DNA of 64,000 bases from Baylisascaris procyonis (taxonomy: Eukaryota; Nematoda; Chromadorea; Rhabditida; Ascarididae). Below the pieces are notes generated by a model. That model was not told the origin of the DNA, did no database searches, and was given only the letters and a program-made list of their open reading frames with translations. The number at the start of each line of letters is the position of its first letter. The first letter of the stretch is position 1. The stretch covers positions 3,162,001 through 3,226,000 of the forward strand of contig JAZARR010000175.1 in assembly GCA_037389465.1 (NCBI GenBank), written 5' to 3'. The position numbers were made by a program, and so were the translations under genes. Shown piece after piece: positions 12,501 through 26,400 of this stretch.

Positions 12501-15500
12501 TACAACGATGATATTTTGAATTTTTTGTCACAATTTTCACACAGATCGAAAACGCTGATTGTTGATAAATTTTTCTCTAATATTCACTTAAATGGAACAA
12601 AAATATTTGAAAAAATATTAATAACCTCTATCGTATAAGTGTCTAACTATCTATTACAATGTCTACAAGTTGATTAATCTTATATTTGTAATTTATCATT
12701 CATATGATGTTTTTCCATTCAATTAATCAATGAATGCAAAGTATATTCTAAATTCTAATATATTTGAGAAATATATTTTTCTAAGTTTATTATTTTTAAA
12801 TCGTTCATATTGGTGCAATTTATATAGCATCTTTCTTCCAAAGTATTTTACGACTCGTCCGGTGGACGGGGAATAGATGACATGAATAAGGGCCTCTCCA
12901 CGATCACAGAGACCACAATTTACAATTGGGATTGCGGATGTGGCAATCGTCCCCATCTTCGTAAGTCTCCGATCATTTTTCCTCCACAGGGAAGGAACGG
13001 AGATAAGAAAAGGGAGTAGTGCAAAGATGAATATGCCACTGCGTCTGAAGAGGATCAATAGCTCCAAAGGATGAATATCAAAGAATGATTAATGCAAGTT
13101 GATCTCCACCGATGTTTATAGACACTTCGACACTTTCAACGTCAACGTTGTTATGATCGTTATGTAGTAGCGATATCACATTGCACTAATTTTAATATTT
13201 CAAATGAAATCACATTTATTTGCAAATAAGGAATCCATGAAAATGATTTCAAACGCCTATACTCGGATGATGTGACAATAAACGAAACAAAATGAAGAAT
13301 AAATGAGAGCGCATCCATCGATAGCCGAGAAAGGTGACGTGGCGAATGTGATGGAGCAATTCGGCGACACGTATATGTGCTCTGTAAGCTAATACATGAT
13401 GAATGGCATAGCAAATATCTAGTGCAATGCTTGTCATTAAAGCACAATTATTTTTTGTTAAATTTTTATACCATTCATAGTAGCCGATGCGAATTATTTA
13501 CTGCTTCATATATCAATATTTCGATTTTGATTTTTAATTTTAAAAAGCTAAAAGTAGAGCGGATGAAAAGAGAGTGATTTTAGTTTTAATTAATGATGCG
13601 ATAAAATTGGTTTGCAATTAAAAAAAAAAACTTTGAATTTTCACTGCTTTTATTTTGAACAAATTCGCTACAATTATATTAAAGGTCGAAACGATATATT
13701 ATCCGTCAGTCTATTCGCTCTTCAATGCAAAATGCTTTCGAAGAACATCTCTATCTCGAACACTTTCGATTACTGATGTAGGTTTAATTGTTCATTCAAT
13801 GCAAAAAAATCTAACTAATTGACTAAGAGGGATTGTTGTCGAGCCGTTGTTTAAAGCATTGATGCAACGAATTTCAGCAAGTTGAATCGAACGGGGCATT
13901 TCCCTCAGCAATTTATCAATCAGCTTCCCCAAGGAATTTCATTCCAACTTTGTTTCTAATTATTAAGTGTTCAAAGGTTCGCATCCGTCTTAAATGTATC
14001 AAAACTTTCAAATAAGCCACTATTAGTACATATTAAAAAAACATCACATGCTGCAAAATTACTGTTCATTTTATACCCATAAAAATAGAATTGCAAAGCC
14101 CACAATAGCAATATCATGTCTGTATAGTAGTGTGTATGTGTTTGTTTGTCCGTCAACTTGTTGATTATTTAGCATTAAAAGCTCGAGAATCTCTGAAACT
14201 GAAGTTGTGCAATTCGCAAAGTGTAATACGCCTAATAGAGTGATCTGTTGTGCATTATTACGAGATGATATTCACGCTGATGCAACAATCTTGAAAGAAA
14301 TTTGAGGCAATTAAGAGTGCTCAAAAATATGCATACATTCTACATCAATTAGATTTTCATTTTACATTTACTGATTATAAAAAAAAAAAAAAAACGAAGA
14401 ATCTTTTATCCATATCTGCGAAAAGTTTGATCAATTAAAATTTGAGAGCACTATTTTTGCGACTTTGACTATTTTATAGTGCCTTATAAAATATGCTGAC
14501 CTAACGATCGAAATATAGAAAACGCATATCACGTCAGCTTCTCTAGTACATTTTTCCATTTATGTTATTTGTAATATTAAATTCAACCAGCACAGGTCAA
14601 ATTGCTTAGCATCGAAATAAATAACCGGAATAAATTTGCATGAATTTGATATCATAATCGACTGTAGTGACGAATAGGAAGAAATTAGTAAGGAAGGGAA
14701 ACAGCGATTGAACCATCAAATTTCTCTTCGTTGAAAATTTCAGCCATTTTTCTATTCTATCGCTTGCTAGTATTTAACGTTCTTTTATTATATGCAATAG
14801 AGAAAAATTTATTATTGAAATACTGCAATTATAGGCTACAGAATGATTGCATCTCTATCGACGTATTGCGTGATGATGCTCACAACGTAATAAGCAGAGC
14901 GGGAGCCTTTAGTGATTTCGTATTTTTTTTTGTTATGAATGCGGACAGTTGCGCCTAATTTGAGAATTTTAAAAATTAGAATATGATTTAAGGCGAGAAT
15001 ATCTCTCAAAAATGTGTTTTTAAAATTTTGCGCCTCTTTTCTAGAGAAAATAGAAAATGATGCTTCTTACATTTGAAGATGAAGTGAAATGCGCAAATAA
15101 CGAAGTATAAAATTCAATGAAAAAATGCAAATTGTAGCCATAAATAATTGAATTAAATATAGCGCAATCTAACCTCTATTATATTTTACTATGTTAGTGC
15201 TGAAAACAACTCCTCTCAAGTGGCAAATTAAAATTGAAAAATATCCAGCACAAAAAAATATCTGAAAGGTCGAAGTTTGATCACATTCATCCTCTAAGAT
15301 TCGATCATATATCAACACGGGCAAATTGCTGTGTTTTTATCACACGTTGCACAATGAGACGCAATTCATCTCTATTATAGAGCATTTGTGTACGAAAGTA
15401 CAACTCTATTCATAAAGCTGCAGGCTGATATGGATTTTCTTACGATACCATTTTCCTTTATTCTATTTTTATTTATATACTTGAATTAAAATACTATTTT

Positions 15501-16287
15501 AAATGCTGAGAGAATATTATATAAAAAATATAATTTTAAATCTACGGGAGCTGCAGACCAGAACTGAGACCATTTCGAGGCTACAATGAGACTGACCATA
15601 AGGCTTACATCATAACCGCAACAAAAAGACAACTATAGCAATTGGCAAAAAGACAACTAAAGAATTTATCGTATTGATCTTGTCCCTCGCTCATATAAAA
15701 TATCGAAAAATTTCGCAACTTTATTCGCCGAATCGTTAAGCGATCATCACATCGGATTTAACAAAATCCATAATTCATGAAATTTTTTCAGCTTAGTTTG
15801 ATATATATATTTACGGGTTTTTTTCCAGCTTATTTAAGTATCTGAGGCTCTCATCTTCATTTGCAAGCTTTAGTAGATTACTTTTTGCTTCATAATTTAT
15901 ACTTTGATGCTTTAATTTATTGAGTATTTATGCAGAAAAATTTTTGTTTGCTACGCTAGGCAATTCTGTTGAAACTACGAAATGATACATTCAACTGCTA
16001 TTGTGCAATTCCATTACTTCTTACTCTTATTCTTACTCTGAAAGATCAGATACATGTATAGAAGACTCACTATTAGGCTATAGGTTTTTCATTCACTCTA
16101 ATATAATTCATGCACAGAATATGCTGAGTAAATCGTACATATGACAGGCCTTTCACTACATCCTCAATGCACCACTAAATAGCATCTTATCTTATTCGCC
16201 GATGTTTCTCGTTGTAGTAGGCACCCTCATAAAATCCACTAATATAATTCATCATTCAGCTGTCAGTAATTCGCTAGCTAAAACACA
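9241..16287. other. Gene-poor AT-rich region
   Basis: No confident gene. Two minus-strand open frames have protein-like composition: 10783-10989 (69 codons, no internal ATG start needed, ends in TAG) and 12723-13067 (114 codons, with a Cys-containing segment NCGLCDRGEALIHVIYSP). Neither has a recognisable domain or well-placed partner exons. A TA microsatellite lies at 9538-9567. Poly-A runs occur near 13620 and 14378-14395. Confidence 0.4.
9538..9567. repeat. (TA)n microsatellite
   Basis: About 30 bp of uninterrupted TA dinucleotides followed by an AATTAATTAATTA run. Confidence 0.95.
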
Positions 16288-16599
16288 TTGTTTACAGCTA
16301 TATTTACAACGTTCGCTGTGAGCTATAAACATAACATTCGACTTTTGGAATTCGCTAATCCGTCAAGAACAATTCGTCGATACACTAAGATCAAAGGTGA
16401 TTGCTTTGAGATATATATTGGTGTTGAAACGACGCAATCGCCCGGACAAATTGTGCAAATGAAAGCAATTGTTGTGGAGATGTTTATCGAGGCTGCCATT
16501 CGCTATGCTCAGCTTTTAGTATCGCATTGTGCCGTTGATTTTTATTCATCGATGACGTTTATTCAGCGCTTCCTTTTATTTTTGAAATGCCCTCTCTAA
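16288..16599 (+). CDS. Hypothetical 103-codon open frame
   Basis: An open frame with mixed, protein-like residue composition (for example IKGDCFEIYIGVETTQSPGQ near residues 36-55), unlike the Phe/Lys/Ile-rich chance frames nearby. There is no known motif, no signal peptide and no clear splice partner. The opposite strand is broken by stops. It may be an exon of an unrecognised gene or chance. Confidence 0.15.
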   Translation: MFTAIFTTFAVSYKHNIRLLEFANPSRTIRRYTKIKGDCFEIYIGVETTQSPGQIVQMKAIVVEMFIEAAIRYAQLLVSHCAVDFYSSMTFIQRFLLFLKCPL

Positions 16600-19500
16600 A
16601 CATATAGGATATTCTTTTACTTTATTACATCTAATAGTGAAAATAAGATAACACTTGAATTATTGATATCACCTTGATATCATTAAAGTATTATCAGTGA
16701 ACTCAACATTGCTTGCATCATTTCAGCTTATCGAAACGCAACGGAATGAGTGAAATAGAGAGAGAGAGTTGATTTCAATGAGATATTTGCAAAACAGTTG
16801 GCACATTATGCGCTTTTAAAAAAATTTTTATTTAGAAACTAATTTGAAAGGCAAACTATTGAAAAATAATCAACTCCACCAAATGGGCACTCATAGTGAT
16901 TAAAAATTGTATTCAAATTTCTAAACTCATTTGATCAATCAAAAAATTTGCATAGGAAGTTTGTGTTGTACATCACGCCTATTTCCTAATTTCCATGAAA
17001 TAGTATGCATTTCCACGCGCATATTTTACTTTATGTATGGTAATGGAAAGAAAAAGTGACCACGTTGACCAAATGACCAGAGAGCGTCAGTGATTTGCAA
17101 TTGTTTTAATTTTAGCTCGAATTTGTCATAGGTCTGACCTATCGTCGACTCACCTAGTTGTAGCTGTACTTTGTGTTAATTGAACTATTAATGAAAATAC
17201 TGTTGAGGCGGATAAGCTTGGCTGTAATAAGGATGCCAATATACAAATAATTCCTTATATCCTACGTTAAGTAATATTTATTAGTGAGTTTGTGAATTTT
17301 TGTTTTTTTCCTCATTTAGGCCACTCATTTTAGCTTTACATAGCACAAACGTGTAGCATTAAGGTTTTTTTTGTACGATCTTATAAAGTTATATGCTTAT
17401 TGGAAATGACTAGCATATTTTACTGCATAATAAGTGGGAAAGCACGCCAGAAGAGCTGATAACGTAATGTTTGTTTTTGCTTCAAAAAATTTTTTTCTTT
17501 CTTTTCTGAATTCCATTTTTTTTGGAGCACCATATTCATCTAGATCTATACTAACGTTGTGCACATAAACGACTTTACGTCAATATTATCTCAGTGTAAC
17601 ACTTTTATCGTTTTTGATCTATGGATCATATTTTCTTTATAAAGCTGTCAAAAATAGACGATTTCAGGATTTGGCAGAGTAGATCAGTCGGTTGTTTTGA
17701 ATTGTAAATAAGTAAGAAAAAGTGCGCGATAATGCATTCTTATTTTAGCTGTAAAATACGAATGCTTTCATGAATCATTTGGCGCTAAACAAAAAAACCT
17801 GACAGGTTAACAATGGTCAAAAAATTTGGTTCTTGGATTTAAATGCGAATGCCTGTTATCAAGGTCAATGAATGAACTTAAACGTCGGTATATGAAGCCA
17901 TCAAATATTGCGCAACAAATCCACTAAATTTTATAATTCTGGCCCCATTTGTCGCCGGGCTGGAATCTGGAATATAGGCACATAGGCGGACACACTCAGA
18001 TGAGATGCTGTCATAATAAGAGCGTCATGATTTATCACTTTACTTTACTAGTATTTAACTGCTCGAGTTACTTAATTCAATGATAGCAAATTTCTTTGCA
18101 AACTCATTTGTGCACTCAAATCAGACAAATCTCTTGGCCACTTATGTTATTCGTTCAGCTGGCTGGCTTTAAAGTGTATTTGAATATCAAATTCAAATCT
18201 TTCTAAATTTCCATCCTTTTTCGCCATTGCTTACCATTTCGTAGCAAACACCCAATTCTAATGTCAAACTTATAGTGTCGTCATTGCATTCATGCCGTAA
18301 ATTTTTTGCGCGCATAAAATATTTTTTAAAGTTCTCTATAAATATTGTTCATTTAGGAAGATCAATTGTGTACTACTAGGAATTGAAAACTTTAATGAAC
18401 GCTGAATTCTTGATATTAATTCAACATTTAATATTAATGAGTTCAATCAGAATTGCGTATTATTTAGTACTCTATATGTTCATCTCGTTGAGTTTTTCAT
18501 TAAAGCGTTTGGCGCTAATCATTAAGTGAGATATTTGTGCCTTTAATTTCACAATTATCTTTCTAACTGAGGCATTTGCTGATCATATCTGATCGACAAA
18601 TCACAACCATTTAAAAGAAACGTTCGCATATATTCGGCAGCTAAATTTTTGTGCTCTTCATTTTGTTTCGTATTTGATCAATATTTAAGCATCAGTTTAT
18701 CTCTCATATCGTCATTTGTACGCTATTGGGTTCACATAGTTGCTGCTGGCTTCAGTTATTTTCTGTTGAGCCGTTCCAACGATGATGTGATTATTGTTGA
18801 AGCGTCAGAATTTTTTCATATATTGATATTATTGTTTATCATTATTATTGCATAAGTTAGCGATCAACTTTATTTCACCTTTTACATGAATTAGGTTTTG
18901 CATGAAATATGCAGACTTATTTATCCGTTTTGTTTCCTATCAGAAGTACTCTCTGACGCATGTTTGTTGGTTTATATAAGCGTTTATTCAGCATCATTAC
19001 GGTAAGATTGCATTTCAGTTTTACTTCAGATTATACAAAGCACTTTTTTTTTTTTTAAATAACGTATGCAAAATAACTAGATAAGTGTCACAGTTATTGT
19101 TGGGTAAGAAACTTGATTTGGTGGTAATTTCTTATTGCATGGATCGTTTTTAGTTGGTAGAGGAGTTGTGTGATTTCGGCTTTAAGTGATCAACATACGC
19201 TTCAGGTTAGGATCAGAAGCATCACTTATGACTATTTCACGAAAAGATTGTATTCTTTTTCGCCGTTGTCTCATTTATTCAAACGCAAAGGATAAAATGC
19301 ATTTTCTTTTAAGATAGTTGTATTGTTGTGATGCGAGATGTGACAATAACATGGTTAATTGTTGTCCGACGCGCTATGTATTGCTAAACTAAAGAATGAC
19401 CTAGAATTAGGTAGCTAAAGCGCACAAATTATTCATAGCAATTGCTTTGTGAATGAATTTCAAAGCGTATTGTTTAGTAAAATTCGGCTCTAAATTAACA

Positions 19501-22500
19501 AATAAATATTGAATCAACGAGTTGGTCTCTGCCGAAGGTCGTGATATCGTTACCTTTCCAACGATAAATTGCGCATTACATTATCTTTTCTATCACTAAT
19601 AAATTATATATAAAATTCTCGTTTTGATTGTTAACTAGAATTTTTCAATAAATATTAAAAATGAATGAATATTTTTTTATTGGTGATAGAAATCGTTTTA
19701 AAATTTAGTAAATATAAAATAAATATTATAGCTTAGTGCATATATTAATGGAACAACTACAAAAGTCACGTAGCGGCATTGAAACGATACTCTATTTTTT
19801 TCGTGATGTGCTGACGCATTTCTTATTTAGCCATATATTGGGCAATAAACATACTCTATCATTAGAATATGGCTTGATATATTAGAGCAATATGTGTTAT
19901 ATAAGTAATATATGTAAGCAATATATAAGCAATGAAGCAATTGTAAACAAAAAAAATCCATACTTTAATCCATATTTATGTAAATTTGCAATCTTTTCTA
20001 TATATTCTCAAAAAAGAAGAAAAGGCACTTCTGATTTAGGCATTTTTCATTTAATTCTTCTTAAAATCAGTTTTCTTACGCGCTTCAAATTTATGGTTGA
20101 ATAACTCAAAAAAAAAGATATAAAATTGTCCTAAGCTGAAATGCGTCTATTTATACATTAACCTTTATCCTATTCAGTGCGGGCTAAAAATCTCTCGAAG
20201 TACAAATATTCTTGAAAAAAATTATCAAACTTTAAAGCTCTTATGTTGCTAAAGACACAATAAGTGATGCGTAATTTAGTTGATTGTACGAATATCTTTC
20301 GGGAAAATTTTTTGTGAATGACAGCGATCTGTCAATAAGGATTTTATTTTATATTTTTTGACGCTTGTTCTTGAACTTATGGATATTCGTTTCGATATTG
20401 TAAGAAAATATGAAATTTTTGAAGTCGGTAAGCATAGTTCAGCCTGCAAATCGCTCTTTATAATTTTGACATTGCGAGAAATTTCTTATTTCTCGTTTCT
20501 ATTATATGGGAAAATTCCTATCCTCGAATTTTTGAAAAATTTCTCGAATTCTTAGTTCTCGAAATTATTGATGAAGAGGATAGATAGATTTGAACGGAGA
20601 AACAAAGGCCACTTCAACGGCATATTAGGTAGGCGATTAAGGCCTTTAACCATTTGTAACAAAAGCCCTGAAGACATACGAAAACAACAGACATCGCCTC
20701 CGGGTAATTAATGTTAGGTAAGGGATTAGTTACTTGGAGGATTTTTCCACTTAAGTATGGCCACTTTATGCATTTATATGCACAATGTGCGCTTGTCGAA
20801 TGTACTATTTGCTGTTTAGTGACAATAGTATTGATAGCGCAATAATATTGCAATATTATTTTGAGGTAGCAATATTTTAAATATTCATCGTTTCTAAATT
20901 TGATTTACTTTATTATCCAATTCGTCTTTTGATTGTCGTATTTGTAGAACTTGAATATGAAATTCACTTATTGGTTTCCTTCCCTTTAGGTGATTGATTA
21001 TAATAGCCAATGGATTGTTCATGTTATGAGGAAGCGTTTTACTGGATGTATTTAACTTCCAATAGCAATTGTTGGATTTTTAAAATTCTTCTTCTAGCAT
21101 AGTGGTTTCATGCTTATTTTTCCTCACTCAAAAGCCATTTGAAAGATGTTTTGTGTACTTTGAATGCAAGGGGATAACTCAGCAGAGAATGGGTCTGCGA
21201 TTCAGAGTCACTTTCCTCAATCGCTGATGAGTCGAGTATCCTCTCCCTCCGTGCCACCCCCTACTCCCTCCCCAGTCCTCTCCATTTTCTTCCTTCTGTT
21301 TTTCTGAAATTATAACGTTCTCGGAGATTACTTCCTTCTTTTGCTCTCTTTTGCCCTCCGTCTTGGGTAAAAAATTTACTCGCAATACAACCTTAGCCTC
21401 TTCGCAAAAAATCAGCACAAGCGACTGAAACATTTTATTGCGTTAACGAATGCTTCCTGAGTATTAATTGACGTACAAATTGATAGACTTTGAAAAGCCT
21501 AAAATATGAGTGCATGGTGACGTGGGTGGGCATGAGTTTATCGTTCTCTTCTTTCTATAGTTAAAAAAATGAGAGCAATGAATAATTTAGTTTCTTTTTT
21601 AGATATAGCCAAACATTACACATCAATGTCGAAAGCATTGTCACTTATGTTGGCGAAATAGCAATTACGCGGAAGCACTTTTCGATTTAGTGAAGCAATA
21701 AAATGCTTACACGCATTTTGCCCTTACTTGTCCTATTTTAGAGTGGACAAAAGGCCGACACTTCAATAGAGACATTAGTTGCATTCTTCGGCGAATATGG
21801 CAAATAAAATGATTGCAACGATTGCTTCATGTCTATCATCGCTAACGTTGGATCTTTATGAGATTATTGAGGATAAAATTTATAATATTGCCATAGATTA
21901 CTTTTTTCATTGACTCTCTTCTTTCTTTGGTTCGCAGAAAAATTTTCCTTCCAATACAATCACGATCTCTTCACAAAAGATGAGCGCATTTGGCGTAAAG
22001 TTATCTAAGTGCTAATAGTAGCGGTAATAGTAATAGTAAAAAAATTTTCATTTCTTAAGAATAAAATACGAGATGAGGACAAGCGAATATAGCTATTATA
22101 TCAAATTTCCATTCAGCAAAGATTTTTCGGTCATAACAATGGATGAGTTTGTTGTTTTCATGTGAAGTTAGTTATTCGGCGTTCTTTTACAGAAATGAAA
22201 GTGCACTATTCCAGGAGTGGATAATGGTTTTACTACGTCGACAGCAGTATTATTGAGTGCTGTTGTATTTGTGAAGTGAATGATCACCCTCTTCTATGAA
22301 TACTCATATATAAACCTTAGCATTGATCTTAAATGGTTAAATATCCTTGAGAATTCATAAAATAATTTGTCATCATTAATGTTGGTTACTTCCGTCAACT
22401 TTCTATAGCAAAATGCCGATTTTTGATATAACTGATAGAACTATGATCATTGCTTTCAGCTCATAAAACATTTTTTTTTTAAAGTCTGAGAGTGTAGAGG

Positions 22501-23241
22501 CGATCCCACCACTAGTAGCAAAAAGATATCAATATCCTTTCCATTTTGTTTTCGAGTTATCTGACGACGATCTGTGGTCTAAGCAATATGCCCTGAAGGA
22601 AACCTTTGCATTTTTTCATATATTTTTTTCTTCGTTTAGTGTTTAGACACCGCAATTATATGTTTACAGCTAGAAATTTCATATGGAATATCATCTGATA
22701 TTTTATTTTGACAATTTTAAGCGGCTGTGTTAAACTTTCACTTTCACTTCTGCGAAAAATATTGAACTTGGTTGAAACTTTACCACTTAGTGCTTAGTGG
22801 TGAATTTAGTGGTAGATGCAATGTAAATATGCGATTGAATGCACTCGTATCGACGAATGTTTCAAGTTTCTTTTGTTTGTCTCGTTGAAGACGAGTTAAG
22901 GAGAGGGCAGGTATGATGGTGGAATTTCATTCATTGCTAGAACGACAGAAGGGTAGCTTCACAGAAATAAATATACGGATTTGGTGCTGATAGAATTCGT
23001 TCATTGATAGAACATTAATGGTGACTTTACATTAGGAATATATCAGAGTTACGTCTCCGATGTTTTTTAAAAAATTCCCTTCGTAGTTGTGCAGTTCAAC
23101 GAAACGAAGTTTTACGAAACGAAATTTTCTCTTTACTAGACTCATTATTGGTAATATTGCGCCCAGCAATAAATTAAAATGTGATTTATAAACAATTAGA
23201 TAGAGTTTTAGCCGCATTCACAGCAATTCCTCGTACCGATT
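16600..23241. other. Gene-poor AT-rich region
   Basis: No gene recognised. A pyrimidine-rich stretch at about 21235-21300 gives a purine-coded minus-strand frame (21179-21433) rich in Glu, Lys and Gly that is probably a composition artefact. Confidence 0.45.
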
Positions 23242-23406
23242 CATGATAGCTTCATTCAACTAAGGGGGTTCATTTATGCGGTTTGGTTTATGAAAAACCG
23301 GATGTTTCCTGGAAGATATATAGACATGATAGCTTCATTCAACTAAGGGGGTTCATTTATGCGGTTTGGTTTGTGAAAAACCGGATGTTTCCTGGAAGAT
23401 ATATAT
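23242..23406. repeat. 83-bp tandem duplication (2 copies)
   Basis: Copy 1 is about 23242-23324 and copy 2 about 23325-23406. They differ at one base inside the unit (TTTATG versus TTTGTG). The near identity marks a recent duplication. The unit contains no ORF or known motif. Confidence 0.95.
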
Positions 23407-26400
23407 AAGCGATCGTTTTAATTAAAATATGAGAGCATCATTCGGCATAGTTATTCAATATGAATTACTAATAATCTTTGCTGGTGAAGCGAATGAAAAA
23501 CAATCATACTTATTGAATCGGTCCGTTCATTCATTAGACAAACATCATATAATTATGAAGTGAAGGTTTTCTTCATAAGAATCCATTATTTCATTCAATG
23601 AGCAATTTATTTAGTATTTCCTGAAATTATATTGGGCCATTTAGGGGGTATTTCTAGTTATATTATTGGCATTTCTTGAATCAAGCAAACTATTTGCTAT
23701 TTTCGTGAATGATATTCTAACGATAGCTTTTGATAGTAATATGAGGCAGCATTAGAGAAATTTCGTTCTTGGTTTCTTTTTTTGCGCATATATATTTGCA
23801 ACATAATTTTTGGCACGATATTATATCTCTATATGTGTCTGGTATATCTTCTAATCTCTCTGATAATTTAACTTTGATAAGCACTAAAGATAAAGCGGCG
23901 AATTTAGATGAACAGCAATAAAACGATGATCTATATATAGCAATTGAAAAGTTTTTCCAACAATTTTAGAAACAAAATTTAGTCATTTAGATCTCATCTT
24001 TTTCACGAATAAAATTTTTTGATCATTTGCATGCATACTTCAACCAGTTTAAAATATGAAGATATTATTATACAATTTTTGTTACTGATTAGTAATTTAT
24101 GGAATAGGTGGACGAGATGAGCAACGAGTGCTAAAGCTCACCTTATCTCAGCGTATGTGACATATTTTGCACTTGTTTTACTATTATGGTGTCAGTTAGG
24201 CTTGAATATTTTAGTCTAGTTATATCTTCCTAATTCAATGCTACCGAACATTAAATTAATATCAGATATGGCGTATGTGCAAGTACAGTCATTACTGTTT
24301 GAGTAAATCCTTTGAGGTGGCATTTTTATTAAAATAGTTTCAAATAATTTGCATATAAAATTAACGTTGATGTATATCGCTTAAATCCACCCTCATAGGC
24401 TATCATACGTATTTATATCAGAACAAATGCGTAAATGCTCGGCTATATATTTTATTTAGAGATCCCTTTTGATAGAAATAATTAATATAGAGAATAGTAT
24501 GAAGATGCATTCTCATTGTTTTGCTCTTCTCTCTTCTTCCTTCATGTTATATTTCAATGCTTCTGTAAAACTTAATCAGTGTTTCCGTATACTCTTAAAA
24601 AGTACCTTTGCAATTGTACATTTGGGAAACGCATTATGATAGTCTTTCTAATATGACTGCGTACAAATCTACCTGCCTTTCTATTTGTTTGTCTCTTCAG
24701 TAGCTCCGAATAAGGAGTCACTAAGCTTAAGCTACGAAATTTGGTAGGTATTAGGCATACAATATAGATTGGCTACCCATATCACTAATCAATATTTAAG
24801 TTGATTCATCAAGTTCTTAAGGAATTATAAGGCCAGATTTCGATTTCATATCGCCAAGGCACAAAAAGCCGTCTTAAGTTGTAGACGTTTATGAGCGATT
24901 GAATTATTTAAAATGGGAATATAGTATTGAAAATTTTTTTTATCGAATATGAGAATTTCATAAGGGTAATTGGTGTAGTGAACTTAAATGCGAACTACTT
25001 AACATGCTTACTGCCTCGATAAGCTGCTTTACATCTTTCTTTTTGTAAGCTTTTTCAAATTTTACAGCGGATTGCGGCAATGTCCACCTGTAGATTTGTT
25101 TGTTTATCTTTACAGGTAGTTACATTTTTTAAATTTGCAATCACCGCGACTATGATGATAAAATTCAATGAATTATATATTTTCAACGATTGCAACGAAG
25201 GTGATTATCCACTACGAAATGAATTGTAGTCACGTGAAGGCGTTTTGCAATTTCAAACATTTTGCAGAGAAAAATGCGTTTCGGAATTTGAAATATTTTG
25301 CGAAAAAAAAATTCGTTTGCTATAAAATAACGCAGCAAATAATGAAATATGAAAAGTGGAATACTTTTTTTTTAAACCAATCCAATTGCCTAAGACGGTT
25401 TTCCATGAAAGATATAAATTTTTTAAACTCTATCAATATAAACTGAAAGATCGCTTTTTATGCCTAGTTTTTTTCCCATGTTTTATTATCTCTAACTCTT
25501 CGAGAGTTGAATGTTTGAATGCGAAAGATAGTAGCAAAAATCATCAATAGCATGTTTTCCACCCATTAAAATCCCTCTGATCTTGACTTTAATAGAGTCC
25601 AAGTTGATTTAAGCGACACGCATACGTATTGTGAATGTTTTTGTTGAAAATCGACATTGAAACGTATCTTCAATAGGAAGGCATAAACTAGTGATTGGCT
25701 CATTTGTTATATGAATTGATGAATGCATTTCATTTTATTATTGAATATTTTTTATTAGTTTAGCCGGGTTCGATATTCGCTTACGCTCTTCGTCCACAGT
25801 TAATGATTTCGACTTCTGGTCATTCTTGGCGATGATGATTGCATAATTGGCGTGTTTTCTCCTCGACGTCTTTCCATTTATTGCCGTTATTCGTTGCGTT
25901 TTGCATAAATCTGCAGAAAAAAAATTTTTTTTGCATCAGTGTGCTAAATTTATTGTTATACACTACCTATAGGTAGCCTGTTTGAGCAAGTATAAGTAGC
26001 AAATTTAGTTTCATCAGTAGTAAGTTTCACATTTATCATCAATGTTGCTTTCTTATTTGGGCGGATCTGAAATACTCTAGCATTAAAATCTGTGCTTAAC
26101 ATTGATATATCTCCTACCATACGCTAAGCAGCCGACTTCTCGCAATAGGAGTTGTTTGTAGGTTTTATAGCTATCCCTCATGTGCTGAGTGACGCATTCG
26201 TTCCGATAGTCAAATAGTTTCACCACTGTTAAAATTCACTTTAGCGCTCACAACAAATTTTATATGCACACTATCTTTTATGTTTATTACTGCCTTTTCA
26301 GCAACACAAAATATATAGGTTTTATTAGCGCAGGTGTCATACCATTTGTGATGGTGATAGCGAATAGCCTTGCTAAGGTATTAATCCATAAGCTATCTTT

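Noticed and set aside
21179..21433. 84-codon minus ORF rich in Glu/Lys/Gly
   Set aside because: Derives from a polypurine/polypyrimidine tract; no motif and no partner exon.
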